Shown here: positions 51,637-59,625 of the stretch, in pieces | Layout: each line of letters begins with the position of its first letter | Position numbering within the stretch: the stretch's first letter is position 1 | From: Candidatus Aquiluna sp. XM-24bin5 | GTDB taxonomy: Bacteria > Actinomycetota > Actinomycetia > Actinomycetales > Microbacteriaceae | Direction: 5' to 3' | NCBI GenBank assembly: GCA_003149555.1 | Contig: QCWE01000001.1 | Span: forward strand, 770,546 to 834,545 | DNA length: 64,000 bases | The notes under the pieces: generated by a model | What the model saw: only the letters and a program-made list of their open reading frames with translations | What the model was told of the DNA's origin: nothing | Database searches by the model: none | Position numbers and translations under genes: made by a program

Positions 51637-53043
51637 TTAGTTGCGCAGCGCCTTCGCCAGCTCCCTAAAGGAATCAACCAGCTTGTCCATGTCGGCTTGC
51701 TTGTGGGCAAGAGAGACAAGCCACTGCTCATCAAGTCCTGGAGGGGTTAGCACGCCTCTGTTGACACCCCAGAGCCATGAAAGCTCCGCAACCTCGAAGT
51801 CTGTTGCCTTGAAATCACGGTAGTTGCGAACTGGAGTCTCGGACCAGATGACAGCTCCCTTCACACCGAAACCAATGGTGTGGGCTGGTAGCTCGTACTC
51901 GGCAATCACCGCGTCAAGCTTCTTGAGGGTAGAAATGTTTATTGCCTCTGCCTTGCCTACCGCTGCCTCGGTTGCAACCTCATCGACCGCAATCGCAGCT
52001 GCCATGACAAGTGGATTGCCGTTATAGGTCCCAAAGTGAGCCATGCGGCCGTCAACAACCGCGTCCATGTACTTCTGCTTACCGCCAAAGGCAGCGAGGG
52101 GGAAGCCGCCACCAATGCTCTTGGCAAGGCAGATGATGTCTGGCTCAACACCAAGCTTCTTGGCAGCTCCTGCAACACCAGCGGTCAATCCGGTCTTCAC
52201 CTCATCAAAGATCAAGGCAATGCCGTACTTATCGCAAAGCTCTCTCACACCCTTTAGATAGCCGGCGTCAGGCATGATGATGGAAAGGTTCTCAACCACT
52301 GGCTCGACAACGAAGCATGCGATGCGATCGCCGTGTTCGATGAAGATTTCCTGAAGCCTCTCGAGGTTGTTGAAGGGAACCGTGAAGACCTCTCCGGGCT
52401 CAACGTCGAATGGGACCTGCGGGGTTGGCGCATGAGCGTCGCCGATGTCCTCGAGGGCAGGCTTGACCGAGACTTGCAGCGGGTCATAACCACCGTGATA
52501 ACCACCCTCGACCTTAACAATGGCCTTCTTGCCGGTGACAGCTCTTGCGGTCCTGATTGCATACATCGTTGACTCGGTGCCGGAGTTGGTGAACCTGATC
52601 ATGTCAAGGCCAAAACGCCTCTTAAAACGCTCGGCTGCCTCCGTAGCGATTGGGGCAGGGGTAACGAAAAGAGTGCCCACACTTCGCATTGCCTTCTTGG
52701 CAGCTGCAATGACCTTAGGGTGCAGGTGACCCACCAGCATTGCCCCGAATCCCATCGAAAGATCTAGGAGCTTCCTACCGTCAATGTCCTTTACGTATGC
52801 ACCCTTGGCGGAGACGATTGAAATTGGGTAGGGGTCCCAGTGCTGAAAACTTGAAGTGACGCCAAGTGGCAGGGTCTTCTTCGCTTGAGCGTTGTGGCTC
52901 CCTGAACCGGAGGTGGTCTTTTCGAATCTTTCCCACTCGCTAGCAAGTAGCTTTTCAACCTTGGCTCTATCGATTGGCTTTGAGGATGCTGGGACGTTTC
53001 TCCAGCCCGCAGGATCATGTTGCAGATTAATCTCTGTTTTCAC
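51637..53043 (-). CDS. Class III PLP aminotransferase (glutamate-1-semialdehyde aminomutase-like)
   Basis: A 468-aa PLP enzyme. The fold-type I hallmarks NSGTESTMYAIRTAR, GGYHGGYDP, IFDEVKTGLTAGV (the PLP Asp) and the Lys in ICLAKSIGGGFPLAAFGG are clear. It resembles glutamate-1-semialdehyde aminomutase and related beta-/omega-aminotransferases; no heme genes are nearby, so its substrate is open. GTG 53043 follows AAAGGAGTAC. A -10 like TATAAAG lies about 50 bases upstream. Confidence 0.85.
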   Translation of the reverse strand: MKTEINLQHDPAGWRNVPASSKPIDRAKVEKLLASEWERFEKTTSGSGSHNAQAKKTLPLGVTSSFQHWDPYPISIVSAKGAYVKDIDGRKLLDLSMGFGAMLVGHLHPKVIAAAKKAMRSVGTLFVTPAPIATEAAERFKRRFGLDMIRFTNSGTESTMYAIRTARAVTGKKAIVKVEGGYHGGYDPLQVSVKPALEDIGDAHAPTPQVPFDVEPGEVFTVPFNNLERLQEIFIEHGDRIACFVVEPVVENLSIIMPDAGYLKGVRELCDKYGIALIFDEVKTGLTAGVAGAAKKLGVEPDIICLAKSIGGGFPLAAFGGKQKYMDAVVDGRMAHFGTYNGNPLVMAAAIAVDEVATEAAVGKAEAINISTLKKLDAVIAEYELPAHTIGFGVKGAVIWSETPVRNYRDFKATDFEVAELSWLWGVNRGVLTPPGLDEQWLVSLAHKQADMDKLVDSFRELAKALRN

Positions 53044-53158
53044 TTTGTACTCCTTTGTCCTGCCATTGTCACCTAAGCGGAACTTTATAGCGAACTTAGA
53101 AGCCTATTTAGACTGAATCAGTTGAGGATTACTCGCTTTTTTGCGAAATCAGCAGTTT

Positions 53159-53629
53159 TTAGTCAAACCATTCAGTTGGCGGTCCGAGGAACAAAAGAAA
53201 GGCAAAGATTGCTGGCAGCACCAAAACAATGAGCAGAATCAACAGCACAGGCCTTGCGATAAACCACCTAAACAGCCTGTCTATAAAGCCCTTGTCCCTG
53301 GGGTCATCACTGGGCACTGTGCGCCAGGTGCCCTCGAGGGCATTTTGTCTTAGGAGCCGCCTGTCGAAAGGAACCGTTGCAAAGGGAACTATGGCGAGTG
53401 CCACAGCACCCGCGATCCTTCCAAAAGCCCAACGTTGATTTATGCCCACCAAAACTGCAACCACGCAGTAGCTGAGAAACATAGCTCCGTGGATGCTTCC
53501 GGCAATCGTCACGGCATGCGGAATCAAATCACCCAGTGCTCTGGAAACGAGTGCTGAAATTAGCAGCCCCCAGGTGATGGCCTCCCCAGTTGCAAAAAAC
53601 TTGTAGATCGATTTTGGGCTGGTTCTCAA
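53159..53629 (-). CDS. DUF3817 integral membrane protein
   Basis: A 156-aa membrane protein with four hydrophobic segments and the family region SIHGAMFLSYCVVAVLVGINQRWAFGRIAGA, then PFATVPFDRRLL. TTG 53629 follows AGGAGAG. DUF3817 proteins are common in actinobacteria without known function. Its 5' region overlaps by position with upstream codons of the divergent transporter reading, which is why the transporter start was set later. Confidence 0.82.
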   Translation of the reverse strand: MRTSPKSIYKFFATGEAITWGLLISALVSRALGDLIPHAVTIAGSIHGAMFLSYCVVAVLVGINQRWAFGRIAGAVALAIVPFATVPFDRRLLRQNALEGTWRTVPSDDPRDKGFIDRLFRWFIARPVLLILLIVLVLPAIFAFLLFLGPPTEWFD

Positions 53630-53679
53630 GGTCTCTCCTAACAGCTAAAAGCCTAAGTCACTCCCCTAGGCTCGTAGCT

Positions 53680-54600
53680 GTGAAGCCAGCTCCGACCCGC
53701 CAATTAGCAATCCTTGCTGTGGTGGTGGCAGGTGGCTTCATGGCGGTCCAAGCAAGGGTCAACTCTGGTTTGGCAGCTGAGGTTGAAAGCGGCTTTCTGG
53801 CTGCGCTAATTTCTTTCTCGATTGGGCTCGTTCTCATCTCTGCAGTCTCCCTACCTCGTAAGGACTTCCGGACTGCTCTTAGAGACTCTCTCGGCGCAAT
53901 TCGCGCGGGCAAACTTAAAGTCTGGATGCTGTTCGCAGGAGCTTTGGGCGGCTTCTTTGTTCTGACCCAGGGATTAGTTGCGGGCATCACCGGTATTGCG
54001 CTTTTTTCCTTGGGGGTTGTTACGGGCCAAACACTCTCAGCCTTATTGATTGATGGCAAAGGGCTCTTGGGTCTTGCAAGACGCAAACTCACCGGCAATC
54101 GCCTGTTCGGCTCGGCAGTCGCGATTGCTGGTCTAGTTCTTGCCTCCAGTCCAACTGTTGCGGGCTTTGACATCGCCATTTTGGTTCCCGTGGTGGCCGG
54201 GATAGGAATCGGGCTTCAGGATGCCATCAACTCTCAGGTTGGCCGCGAAAGCGGTTCTGCCTCGGTAGCCACGTTTTTCAATTTCCTTGCAGGAACGCTG
54301 TTTCTGCTCTTGATGTTTCTATTGAGCCCAGTACAAGCCGGATCAGTCGACCTGGCCACCATTAACCCGGTTCTCTTCTTGGGAGGACTAGTTGGCGTCG
54401 GCTTTATCCTCATCCGGGTTGTGGTGCTGCCAGTGATTGGTTCGCTTGCAACTGGGCTATCGCTACTTGCGGGTCAGCTACTGGTTTCCCTGGTGCTTGA
54501 TTTCTTAGCTCCGGTTGCAATCAGGGATATCACAGTCTGGACGCTCGCGGGGCTGCTGCTTGTGTTCGCAGGCGCCTCTTTTGCGATGCTCCGCCGCTAG
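53680..54600 (+). CDS. YdcZ/DUF606-family DMT transporter
   Basis: A 306-aa membrane protein with ten helices in two repeated halves (KPAPTRQLAILAVVVAGGFMAVQARVNSGL then DIAILVPVVAGIGIGLQDAINSQVGRESGS, the repeat with N/Q-R-x-N/G motif). GTG 53680 was taken because earlier in-frame codons overlap the divergent DUF3817 gene and lack signal. Substrate unknown. Stop is shared with the convergent winged-helix gene in CTAG at 54597-54600. Confidence 0.82.
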   Translation: MKPAPTRQLAILAVVVAGGFMAVQARVNSGLAAEVESGFLAALISFSIGLVLISAVSLPRKDFRTALRDSLGAIRAGKLKVWMLFAGALGGFFVLTQGLVAGITGIALFSLGVVTGQTLSALLIDGKGLLGLARRKLTGNRLFGSAVAIAGLVLASSPTVAGFDIAILVPVVAGIGIGLQDAINSQVGRESGSASVATFFNFLAGTLFLLLMFLLSPVQAGSVDLATINPVLFLGGLVGVGFILIRVVVLPVIGSLATGLSLLAGQLLVSLVLDFLAPVAIRDITVWTLAGLLLVFAGASFAMLRR

Positions 54601-55190
54601 AGCTTCTCGATCAGAACATCGGGGTGGTTGTCGAATCGATAACCCTTGCCGCGTGCTGTTCTAACAATGTCCTCATAGAGCCCGAGCTTCGAGCGGAGTC
54701 TCCGAACGTGTACGTCAATGGTCCTAAAGTTCGGTGTGGCCTCGCCGCAGCGCTCAGAGATTGACGCGATCGTCTCGCGGGTCACAGTCTCGCCTTCGTT
54801 TTCGATAAGAAGTGCGAGCAGCTCATACTCCTTGCAGGTCAGCGGGGCGTGAGTGCCATCGACAAAGACCTTCTTGCGGCTGAGGTCAACAACAACGCCC
54901 CTGGCTGCCTCGACCTCTTCGGGCTCTGGCTTCGCAGCTCGCACTGCCCTTGGTTCTCCTAGGGCAAGCCTGGTTATGTCGATTGCCCTTCCGCTTGCGT
55001 CCTCAGGCGCAATCGCTAGAGCTGCGTAGGTGTCATTTGCTGCTGCCGGGACTAGCTCTGCGAGTTTCCCCTTGAGGGCAGATGCGATATCCGCGAGGGT
55101 AAGGCCCGCTTGCTGGGCCTGCTGCTCAGTTATGCCTACATAGAGTGCGAAGCCCTTGGCCTCGGTCTGCTTTTTGGTTGCTGTTGTCAT
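54597..55190 (-). CDS. Orphan winged-helix (OmpR-type) DNA-binding regulator
   Basis: A 197-aa protein with no receiver domain. The C-terminal winged helix is OmpR/PhoB type: APLTCKEYELLALLIENEGETVTRE, then TIDVHVRRLRSKLG, and the wing TARGKGYRFD. The N-terminal 95 residues are a separate small domain (YVGITEQQAQQAGLTLADIASALKGKLAELV) of unknown ligand. The start ATG 55190 follows AAAGGACTC. A Met/Cys-rich mini-ORF with its own promoter sits 100 bases upstream on the same strand, suggesting control of this gene. No kinase partner is nearby. Confidence 0.87.
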   Translation of the reverse strand: MTTATKKQTEAKGFALYVGITEQQAQQAGLTLADIASALKGKLAELVPAAANDTYAALAIAPEDASGRAIDITRLALGEPRAVRAAKPEPEEVEAARGVVVDLSRKKVFVDGTHAPLTCKEYELLALLIENEGETVTRETIASISERCGEATPNFRTIDVHVRRLRSKLGLYEDIVRTARGKGYRFDNHPDVLIEKL

Positions 55191-55289
55191 TTTTATGAGT
55201 CCTTTGTGAGTGCATGGAAATTGGGTGCACGAATCACGTGCGTTTGTTGGGGTGCTGGTGCCTATTTGCTAATCAGTAAGCAAGGTTGA

Positions 55290-55379
55290 TTAGCGGCACA
55301 TGCGCATGCACATGCACATTGCCATCGAGCAGGAGAACGCGGCGCCCGTGGCGCTCATCTCGACTGATCGACTACTCAT
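55290..55379 (-). CDS. Leaderless Met/Cys-rich 29-aa mini-ORF (candidate leader peptide)
   Basis: ATG 55379 to TAA 55290-55292. The C-terminal 11 residues read MAMCMCMRMCR, alternating Met with Cys or Arg; an alternative in-frame ATG at 55358 would give 22 aa. A consensus promoter ends about 9 bases upstream of the ATG, so the mRNA would begin at or next to the start codon (leaderless). It precedes the winged-helix gene by 100 bases. Composition like a cysteine/methionine-sensing leader, but protein existence is unproven. Confidence 0.6.
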   Translation of the reverse strand: MSSRSVEMSATGAAFSCSMAMCMCMRMCR

Positions 55380-55387
55380 TGCTGTAA

Positions 55388-55417
55388 ATAATGGGCCAAC
55401 AGCCCTGCGTGTGTCAA
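55388..55417 (-). promoter_or_regulatory. Promoter of the Met/Cys mini-ORF and winged-helix gene
   Basis: TTGACA (perfect -35) at 55412-55417 and CATTAT (-10) at 55388-55393 are separated by 18 bases on the minus strand. The predicted transcription start falls about 55379-55382, at the mini-ORF ATG (55379). Confidence 0.7.
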
Positions 55418-55442
55418 ATTCTTACGCTTTGTTACGGATCTC

Positions 55443-56255
55443 TTAGACCCTGGCTAGAAGCCACTCGAAGAGGTCCTCTTCAACCTCGCTCTTGCAAAGA
55501 TCATTGAGTAGCTCGTGGTGTCCGCCGGGGTAGATCTTGAGCTCCTTGTCCGGACTCGCAATTGCCTGGTGAAGGCCCATGGAGTTTAGGTGCGAGGTTG
55601 AGGTGTCTTTGTTTCCGTGGATGATCAGCGTAGGCGCCTTCCAGTTATCGGTTGCGGCCCAAACCTGATCCGAGACCTCAAGCACCGTCTTTGCAACTAG
55701 GTTCTTTGCCTTGCCCTCGTAGAACAGCTCGTCTTTTTGAACCTCTGCCAAAAAGGCCTTGTCTCTTGAAAGAGCCTCGATGCCTGGCCTCGGAAGGGGC
55801 ATTGGAGCACCGGGTGCAACTCTGGTCGAGACTGATGCCAGGATTCGCTCCCAGCGCTTCGAAGGAGTCTGCATGGCAGCGGAGCTGATCACGGCAGCTG
55901 AGATGTTGCCGCGTTCGCGAACTATGCTGGCGGCAGTAATAAGCCCGCCAAGGGAGTGTCCATAGAGAACGGTTGGAAGTCCGACAGGTAGACGGGAGCG
56001 AGCCTGCAGGTGGAGAGCAACGCCCTGATTGACATCAACCAGTCCACGCTCACCGGCAGTCCGACCGTGTCCGGGAAGATCAAAGGCATAGACATCGATA
56101 CCCTGCTGGTTGAGCTTTGGGATTAGTTCGCTGTAGAAAGAGAGATATCGCTCTGAATACTCCCCAAGACCGTGCATCAATAAAAGCTGCGCCCTTGGGC
56201 TTGCCGACTTCCAAGTGAAAGCCGCTACCGGAGCGCCGATGTCCCATGTAGCCAT
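55443..56255 (-). CDS. Monoacylglycerol lipase/lysophospholipase-like alpha/beta-hydrolase
   Basis: A 270-aa serine hydrolase. It shows HGLGEYSERYLSF, FDLPGHGRTAGERG, the nucleophile elbow YGHSLGGLI, Asp in IHGNKDTSTS and His in PGGHHELLND. No signal peptide, so probably cytosolic or membrane-peripheral. Substrate is inferred from family. ATG 56255; divergent from gnd. Confidence 0.87.
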   Translation of the reverse strand: MATWDIGAPVAAFTWKSASPRAQLLLMHGLGEYSERYLSFYSELIPKLNQQGIDVYAFDLPGHGRTAGERGLVDVNQGVALHLQARSRLPVGLPTVLYGHSLGGLITAASIVRERGNISAAVISSAAMQTPSKRWERILASVSTRVAPGAPMPLPRPGIEALSRDKAFLAEVQKDELFYEGKAKNLVAKTVLEVSDQVWAATDNWKAPTLIIHGNKDTSTSHLNSMGLHQAIASPDKELKIYPGGHHELLNDLCKSEVEEDLFEWLLARV

Positions 56256-56418
56256 GAGTAAAGGCTAGAACAACCTCATGCCAAACTCGCAGCTGGCTCT
56301 CCGAAATGGTGCAGCAGATAGCTAGTAAATAATTCTGAGGCTGTCTGGTGGGCTAACCTATAGGTACCTATGCGCCCAGCGTCGCGCGAGCTACTTCTTT
56401 AGCTAAGGACTAGAACCA

Positions 56419-57855
56419 ATGAGTGAAAAAGCAAACATCGGTGTCGTTGGGCTGGCCGTGATGGGATCAAACCTTGCGCGCAACCTCGCCTCTAGAGAGG
56501 GCAACAGGGTTGCCATCTACAACCGCAGTGTTGAAAAGACCAACCAGCTAACAAGTGAGCACCCAGAGGCGAACTTTGTTGCTAGTGAGACCATCGATGA
56601 CTTTGTGGCATCGCTCGCAAAGCCAAGGACCGCAATCATCATGGTCCAGGCAGGGGCTGGCACCGACGCCGTAATCAGCCAGCTCACGGAAAGATTTGAG
56701 AAGGGCGACATCATTGTCGATGGCGGGAATGCCCTTTACACAGACACCATGAGACGCGAGAAAGAGGTCTCGGCCAAAGGAATTCACTTTGTTGGTGCAG
56801 GTATCTCAGGTGGCGAAGAAGGTGCCCTAAGAGGACCATCGATTATGCCCGGAGGAACCAAGGAGGCCTACGCAACCCTGGGCCCAATTCTTGAGTCCAT
56901 TGCCGCGGTCGCAGAGGGAGAGCCATGTGTTACGCACGTTGGTACCGATGGCGCAGGGCACTTTGTGAAGATGATCCACAACGGCATCGAATACGCCGAC
57001 ATGCAGCTGATCGCAGAGGCCTACGACATGCTCCGCCAAGCAGGAGGTTTCTCGCCGGAAGAAATTGCAGACATTTTCTCTGAGTGGAACAAGGGTGAGC
57101 TCGAGAGCTACCTAATTGAAATCACAGCTGAGGTTCTCAAGCAGAAGGACGAAAAGACCGGCAAGCCACTTGTTGATGTCATCCTGGATGCCGCAGGCAG
57201 CAAGGGCACGGGTGTCTGGACAGTGCAGACAGCTCTAGATCTTGGAACCCCGGTCTCGGGAATTGCAGAGGCCGTTTTTGCTCGCTCGCTTTCCGCGCAG
57301 TCAGCTCAGCGGGCGGGAAAGCCAGAGTTACCCGCCGCCAACCAGGTATGGGCGGTCGAAGACAAGCCAGCTTTTGTTGAGGCAGTTCGCAGGGCTCTCT
57401 ACGCTTCCAAGATCGTCGCCTACGCCCAAGGCTTTGACGCAATCAGGGCAGGTGCCAAGGAATTCGACTGGGAGATCAATCTCGGAGAGGTTGCAAGAAT
57501 CTGGCGCGGAGGCTGCATCATCAGGGCGCAGTTTTTGAACCGCATAACTGAGGCTTACCGCAAGGACGAGAATCTCTTGTCGCTGCTCTTTGATGAGTAC
57601 TTCGTTGCGGCTATTGCAGGAACCGTTGCGTCTTGGCGAGAGATTGTTGCCATGGCAGCACTGACTGGTGTGCCATCGCCTGCGTTTGCATCATCGCTGA
57701 GCTACTACGACGGACTAAGGGCAGAGAGGCTCCCTGCCGCGCTGGTGCAGGGACAGCGAGATTTCTTCGGAGCTCACACCTACAAGCGAGTCGACGCCGA
57801 GGGCAGCTACCACACAATGTGGTCTGGCGATCGCTCAGAAATAAAGACCGACTAA
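56419..57855 (+). CDS. gndA: 6-phosphogluconate dehydrogenase, decarboxylating
   Basis: Oxidative pentose-phosphate enzyme producing NADPH and ribulose-5-phosphate, 478 aa. GLAVMGSNLARNLA is the NADP loop, followed by NRSVEKT, HFVGAGISGGEEGALRGPSIMPGG and the Lys/His region HFVKMIHNGIEYADMQ; DAAGSKGTGVWT and the C-terminal RDFFGAHTYKRVD are conserved. ATG 56419. A TATAGG-containing palindrome (ATAGGTACCTAT at 56360-56371) lies about 50 bases upstream and may mark the promoter. Confidence 0.95.
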   Translation: MSEKANIGVVGLAVMGSNLARNLASREGNRVAIYNRSVEKTNQLTSEHPEANFVASETIDDFVASLAKPRTAIIMVQAGAGTDAVISQLTERFEKGDIIVDGGNALYTDTMRREKEVSAKGIHFVGAGISGGEEGALRGPSIMPGGTKEAYATLGPILESIAAVAEGEPCVTHVGTDGAGHFVKMIHNGIEYADMQLIAEAYDMLRQAGGFSPEEIADIFSEWNKGELESYLIEITAEVLKQKDEKTGKPLVDVILDAAGSKGTGVWTVQTALDLGTPVSGIAEAVFARSLSAQSAQRAGKPELPAANQVWAVEDKPAFVEAVRRALYASKIVAYAQGFDAIRAGAKEFDWEINLGEVARIWRGGCIIRAQFLNRITEAYRKDENLLSLLFDEYFVAAIAGTVASWREIVAMAALTGVPSPAFASSLSYYDGLRAERLPAALVQGQRDFFGAHTYKRVDAEGSYHTMWSGDRSEIKTD

Positions 57856-58755
57856 TTGCTCAGCCACTGGGTATTCAAGTTCATCCCAATGGCCCTGATT
57901 TGGGGCTCTAGCTTTCTATTTATCGAGCTGTCGCTCGAGCTCACCACCGCGCTCGGTGTCGCATTCTGGCGAACCGCGCTCGGTGCTGCGGCGATGCTGA
58001 CAATTGGCTTTTTGCTCAAGATTCAGCTGCCAAAAAGGCTGAAGCAATGGGGGCATTTGTGGGTGGCTGGTTTTTTGATGTCGGCATTTCCATTCACGAT
58101 GTATGCATTCGCCCAGCAGTACACAACGAGCATCTTGGCCGCGATCCTGAATGCCACCACGCCGATCTTCACACTCCTTGCAATCCTCGCGATCTTTCGC
58201 GGCCAGAAGCAGTCATCAACCGCAATCATTGGACTATTGATCGGAATTGTTGGAGTGGGCATCACCCTCGGGGTCTGGCAAGGATTCGGAGACAATGACC
58301 AACTTGCGATTCTGGCGCTTGTTCTCGCAAGCATCTCCTACGGAATCGGGACGCCCTATATTCGCCGCCACATCACGCCCATGGCCCTCCCACCCACCTC
58401 CACTGCTGCGGTGCAGGTGCTAACAAGTTCACTAACGTTGCTCCCCTTCTATGTCCTCACCGGCCCACTGTTTGTGGCCGAACCAAGGCTTGAGACCGTT
58501 GGTGCGCTGCTGCTGCTTGGGGTTCTGGGCAGCGGAGTTGCCTACTGGCTCTTCCACCAGATTGTTGCCCAGGCAGGCAGTGCGGTCGCGGCAACTGTGA
58601 CCTATACCAACCCGGTGATCGCAACCTTCTGGGGAGTATTGCTCCTTGGTGAGACCCTGCACTGGTACGAACCGGTTGGTGCGATCCTAGTTATCACCGG
58701 CGCCTACCTCACCCAGGGAAGAGGGCTAAAGCTGTTCGGAGTCAGAAAAAGCTAG
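57856..58755 (+). CDS. EamA-family (DMT) transporter
   Basis: A 299-aa ten-helix transporter with two EamA repeats (FIPMALIWGSSFLFIELSLELTT ... ATTPIFTLLAILAIF, second half LALVLASISYGIGTPYIRRH ... TYTNPVIATFWGVLLLGE). Substrate unknown; likely metabolite or amino-acid efflux. TTG 57856 lies directly after the gnd stop, so it is cotranscribed. The 3' end overlaps antisense with the GNAT gene by 30 bases. Confidence 0.88.
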   Translation: MLSHWVFKFIPMALIWGSSFLFIELSLELTTALGVAFWRTALGAAAMLTIGFLLKIQLPKRLKQWGHLWVAGFLMSAFPFTMYAFAQQYTTSILAAILNATTPIFTLLAILAIFRGQKQSSTAIIGLLIGIVGVGITLGVWQGFGDNDQLAILALVLASISYGIGTPYIRRHITPMALPPTSTAAVQVLTSSLTLLPFYVLTGPLFVAEPRLETVGALLLLGVLGSGVAYWLFHQIVAQAGSAVAATVTYTNPVIATFWGVLLLGETLHWYEPVGAILVITGAYLTQGRGLKLFGVRKS

Positions 58756-59625
58756 CCAGATGTTCATCGGCCTAAAGCCGGCCTTTTCATAGAGCGCAAC
58801 GGCACCAGTGGCATTTCCGGTGTCGACACCGAGTGCAACATCTTTGAAACCTCTCGCCACCGAGTAGGCGCAGCCCCAACGTAATAGGAGCTCTCCGTAG
58901 CCTTTGCCGCGGTGAGACTTGAGGACACCGATCTTGTCAATAAAACCACCCTGGTTCTCTTGGCGATGGTTGGTGCAGACCAAAAGCCCCACCGGCTCAC
59001 CCTCCTCCTCTAGAAAGAACACCCCGTCTGGATCCTGCAGCACCTGTTCACGCTGCTTCTTCTCCCACTCGGCAAAGTCCTTCTGTTTGAACCCGTAATG
59101 CTCAGCGAAGGAGTCCATCAACAGCCGGTGCCAGGTAGCGCGCTCAGTATCAAACCCTGCTTGTCGAATCACGACTCCCTTGGGGAGTTTTGGGAAAGAC
59201 TTGTCTGGCTGGTGGTTTCGCATGGTCCAGTACTTGCGGACCAAGTAGAAACCCAATGCCTCGATTGCCGCTTTGAGCTCCAAGTCCTTCGAGTTACACA
59301 TTGCCCTCAGCTCAAACTCCGGGAAGTTCTCCTTTGACCACTCAAGCGCTCGGGCAAATGACCGTGCGTAGTCGTGTTTAGCCGGCAACCCAAAGACATC
59401 AATCTCAACGCGCTTTCGCTTTTTATCAACCTGCGCTGTGACGAGGTCTGTAATTACGCCATCGTCCTCGAAGACCTCGGCCTTCACCTCGTCATAGAAA
59501 CCAGTTAGCTCTTCTCTGATCTCCTCAACGCTCGAGTCTTCAAACTCGGGATCGATAGCGCTGTCATGGGCATTGCAAAGAGCCACCAATTGGCCCAGGT
59601 CTTCCTCGCACCAGGGTCTAAACAT
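58726..59625 (-). CDS. Tandem GNAT acetyltransferase
   Basis: A 299-aa protein with two GNAT folds. The second is the active-looking one, with acetyl-CoA motif KIGVLKSHRGKGYGELLLRWG and GNATGAVALYEKAGFRP; the first is weaker. It has the overall layout of mycothiol synthase (MshD), but the match is not specific. ATG 59625 overlaps the 3' end of the MFS gene by 8 bases, so it is the last gene of the PCuAC operon. Confidence 0.82.
   Translation of the reverse strand: MFRPWCEEDLGQLVALCNAHDSAIDPEFEDSSVEEIREELTGFYDEVKAEVFEDDGVITDLVTAQVDKKRKRVEIDVFGLPAKHDYARSFARALEWSKENFPEFELRAMCNSKDLELKAAIEALGFYLVRKYWTMRNHQPDKSFPKLPKGVVIRQAGFDTERATWHRLLMDSFAEHYGFKQKDFAEWEKKQREQVLQDPDGVFFLEEEGEPVGLLVCTNHRQENQGGFIDKIGVLKSHRGKGYGELLLRWGCAYSVARGFKDVALGVDTGNATGAVALYEKAGFRPMNIWLAFSDSEQL

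Noticed and set aside
53590..53679. Longer start for the YdcZ-type transporter
   Set aside because: The extension overlaps the divergent DUF3817 start and its ribosome-binding region, and lacks membrane-protein character.
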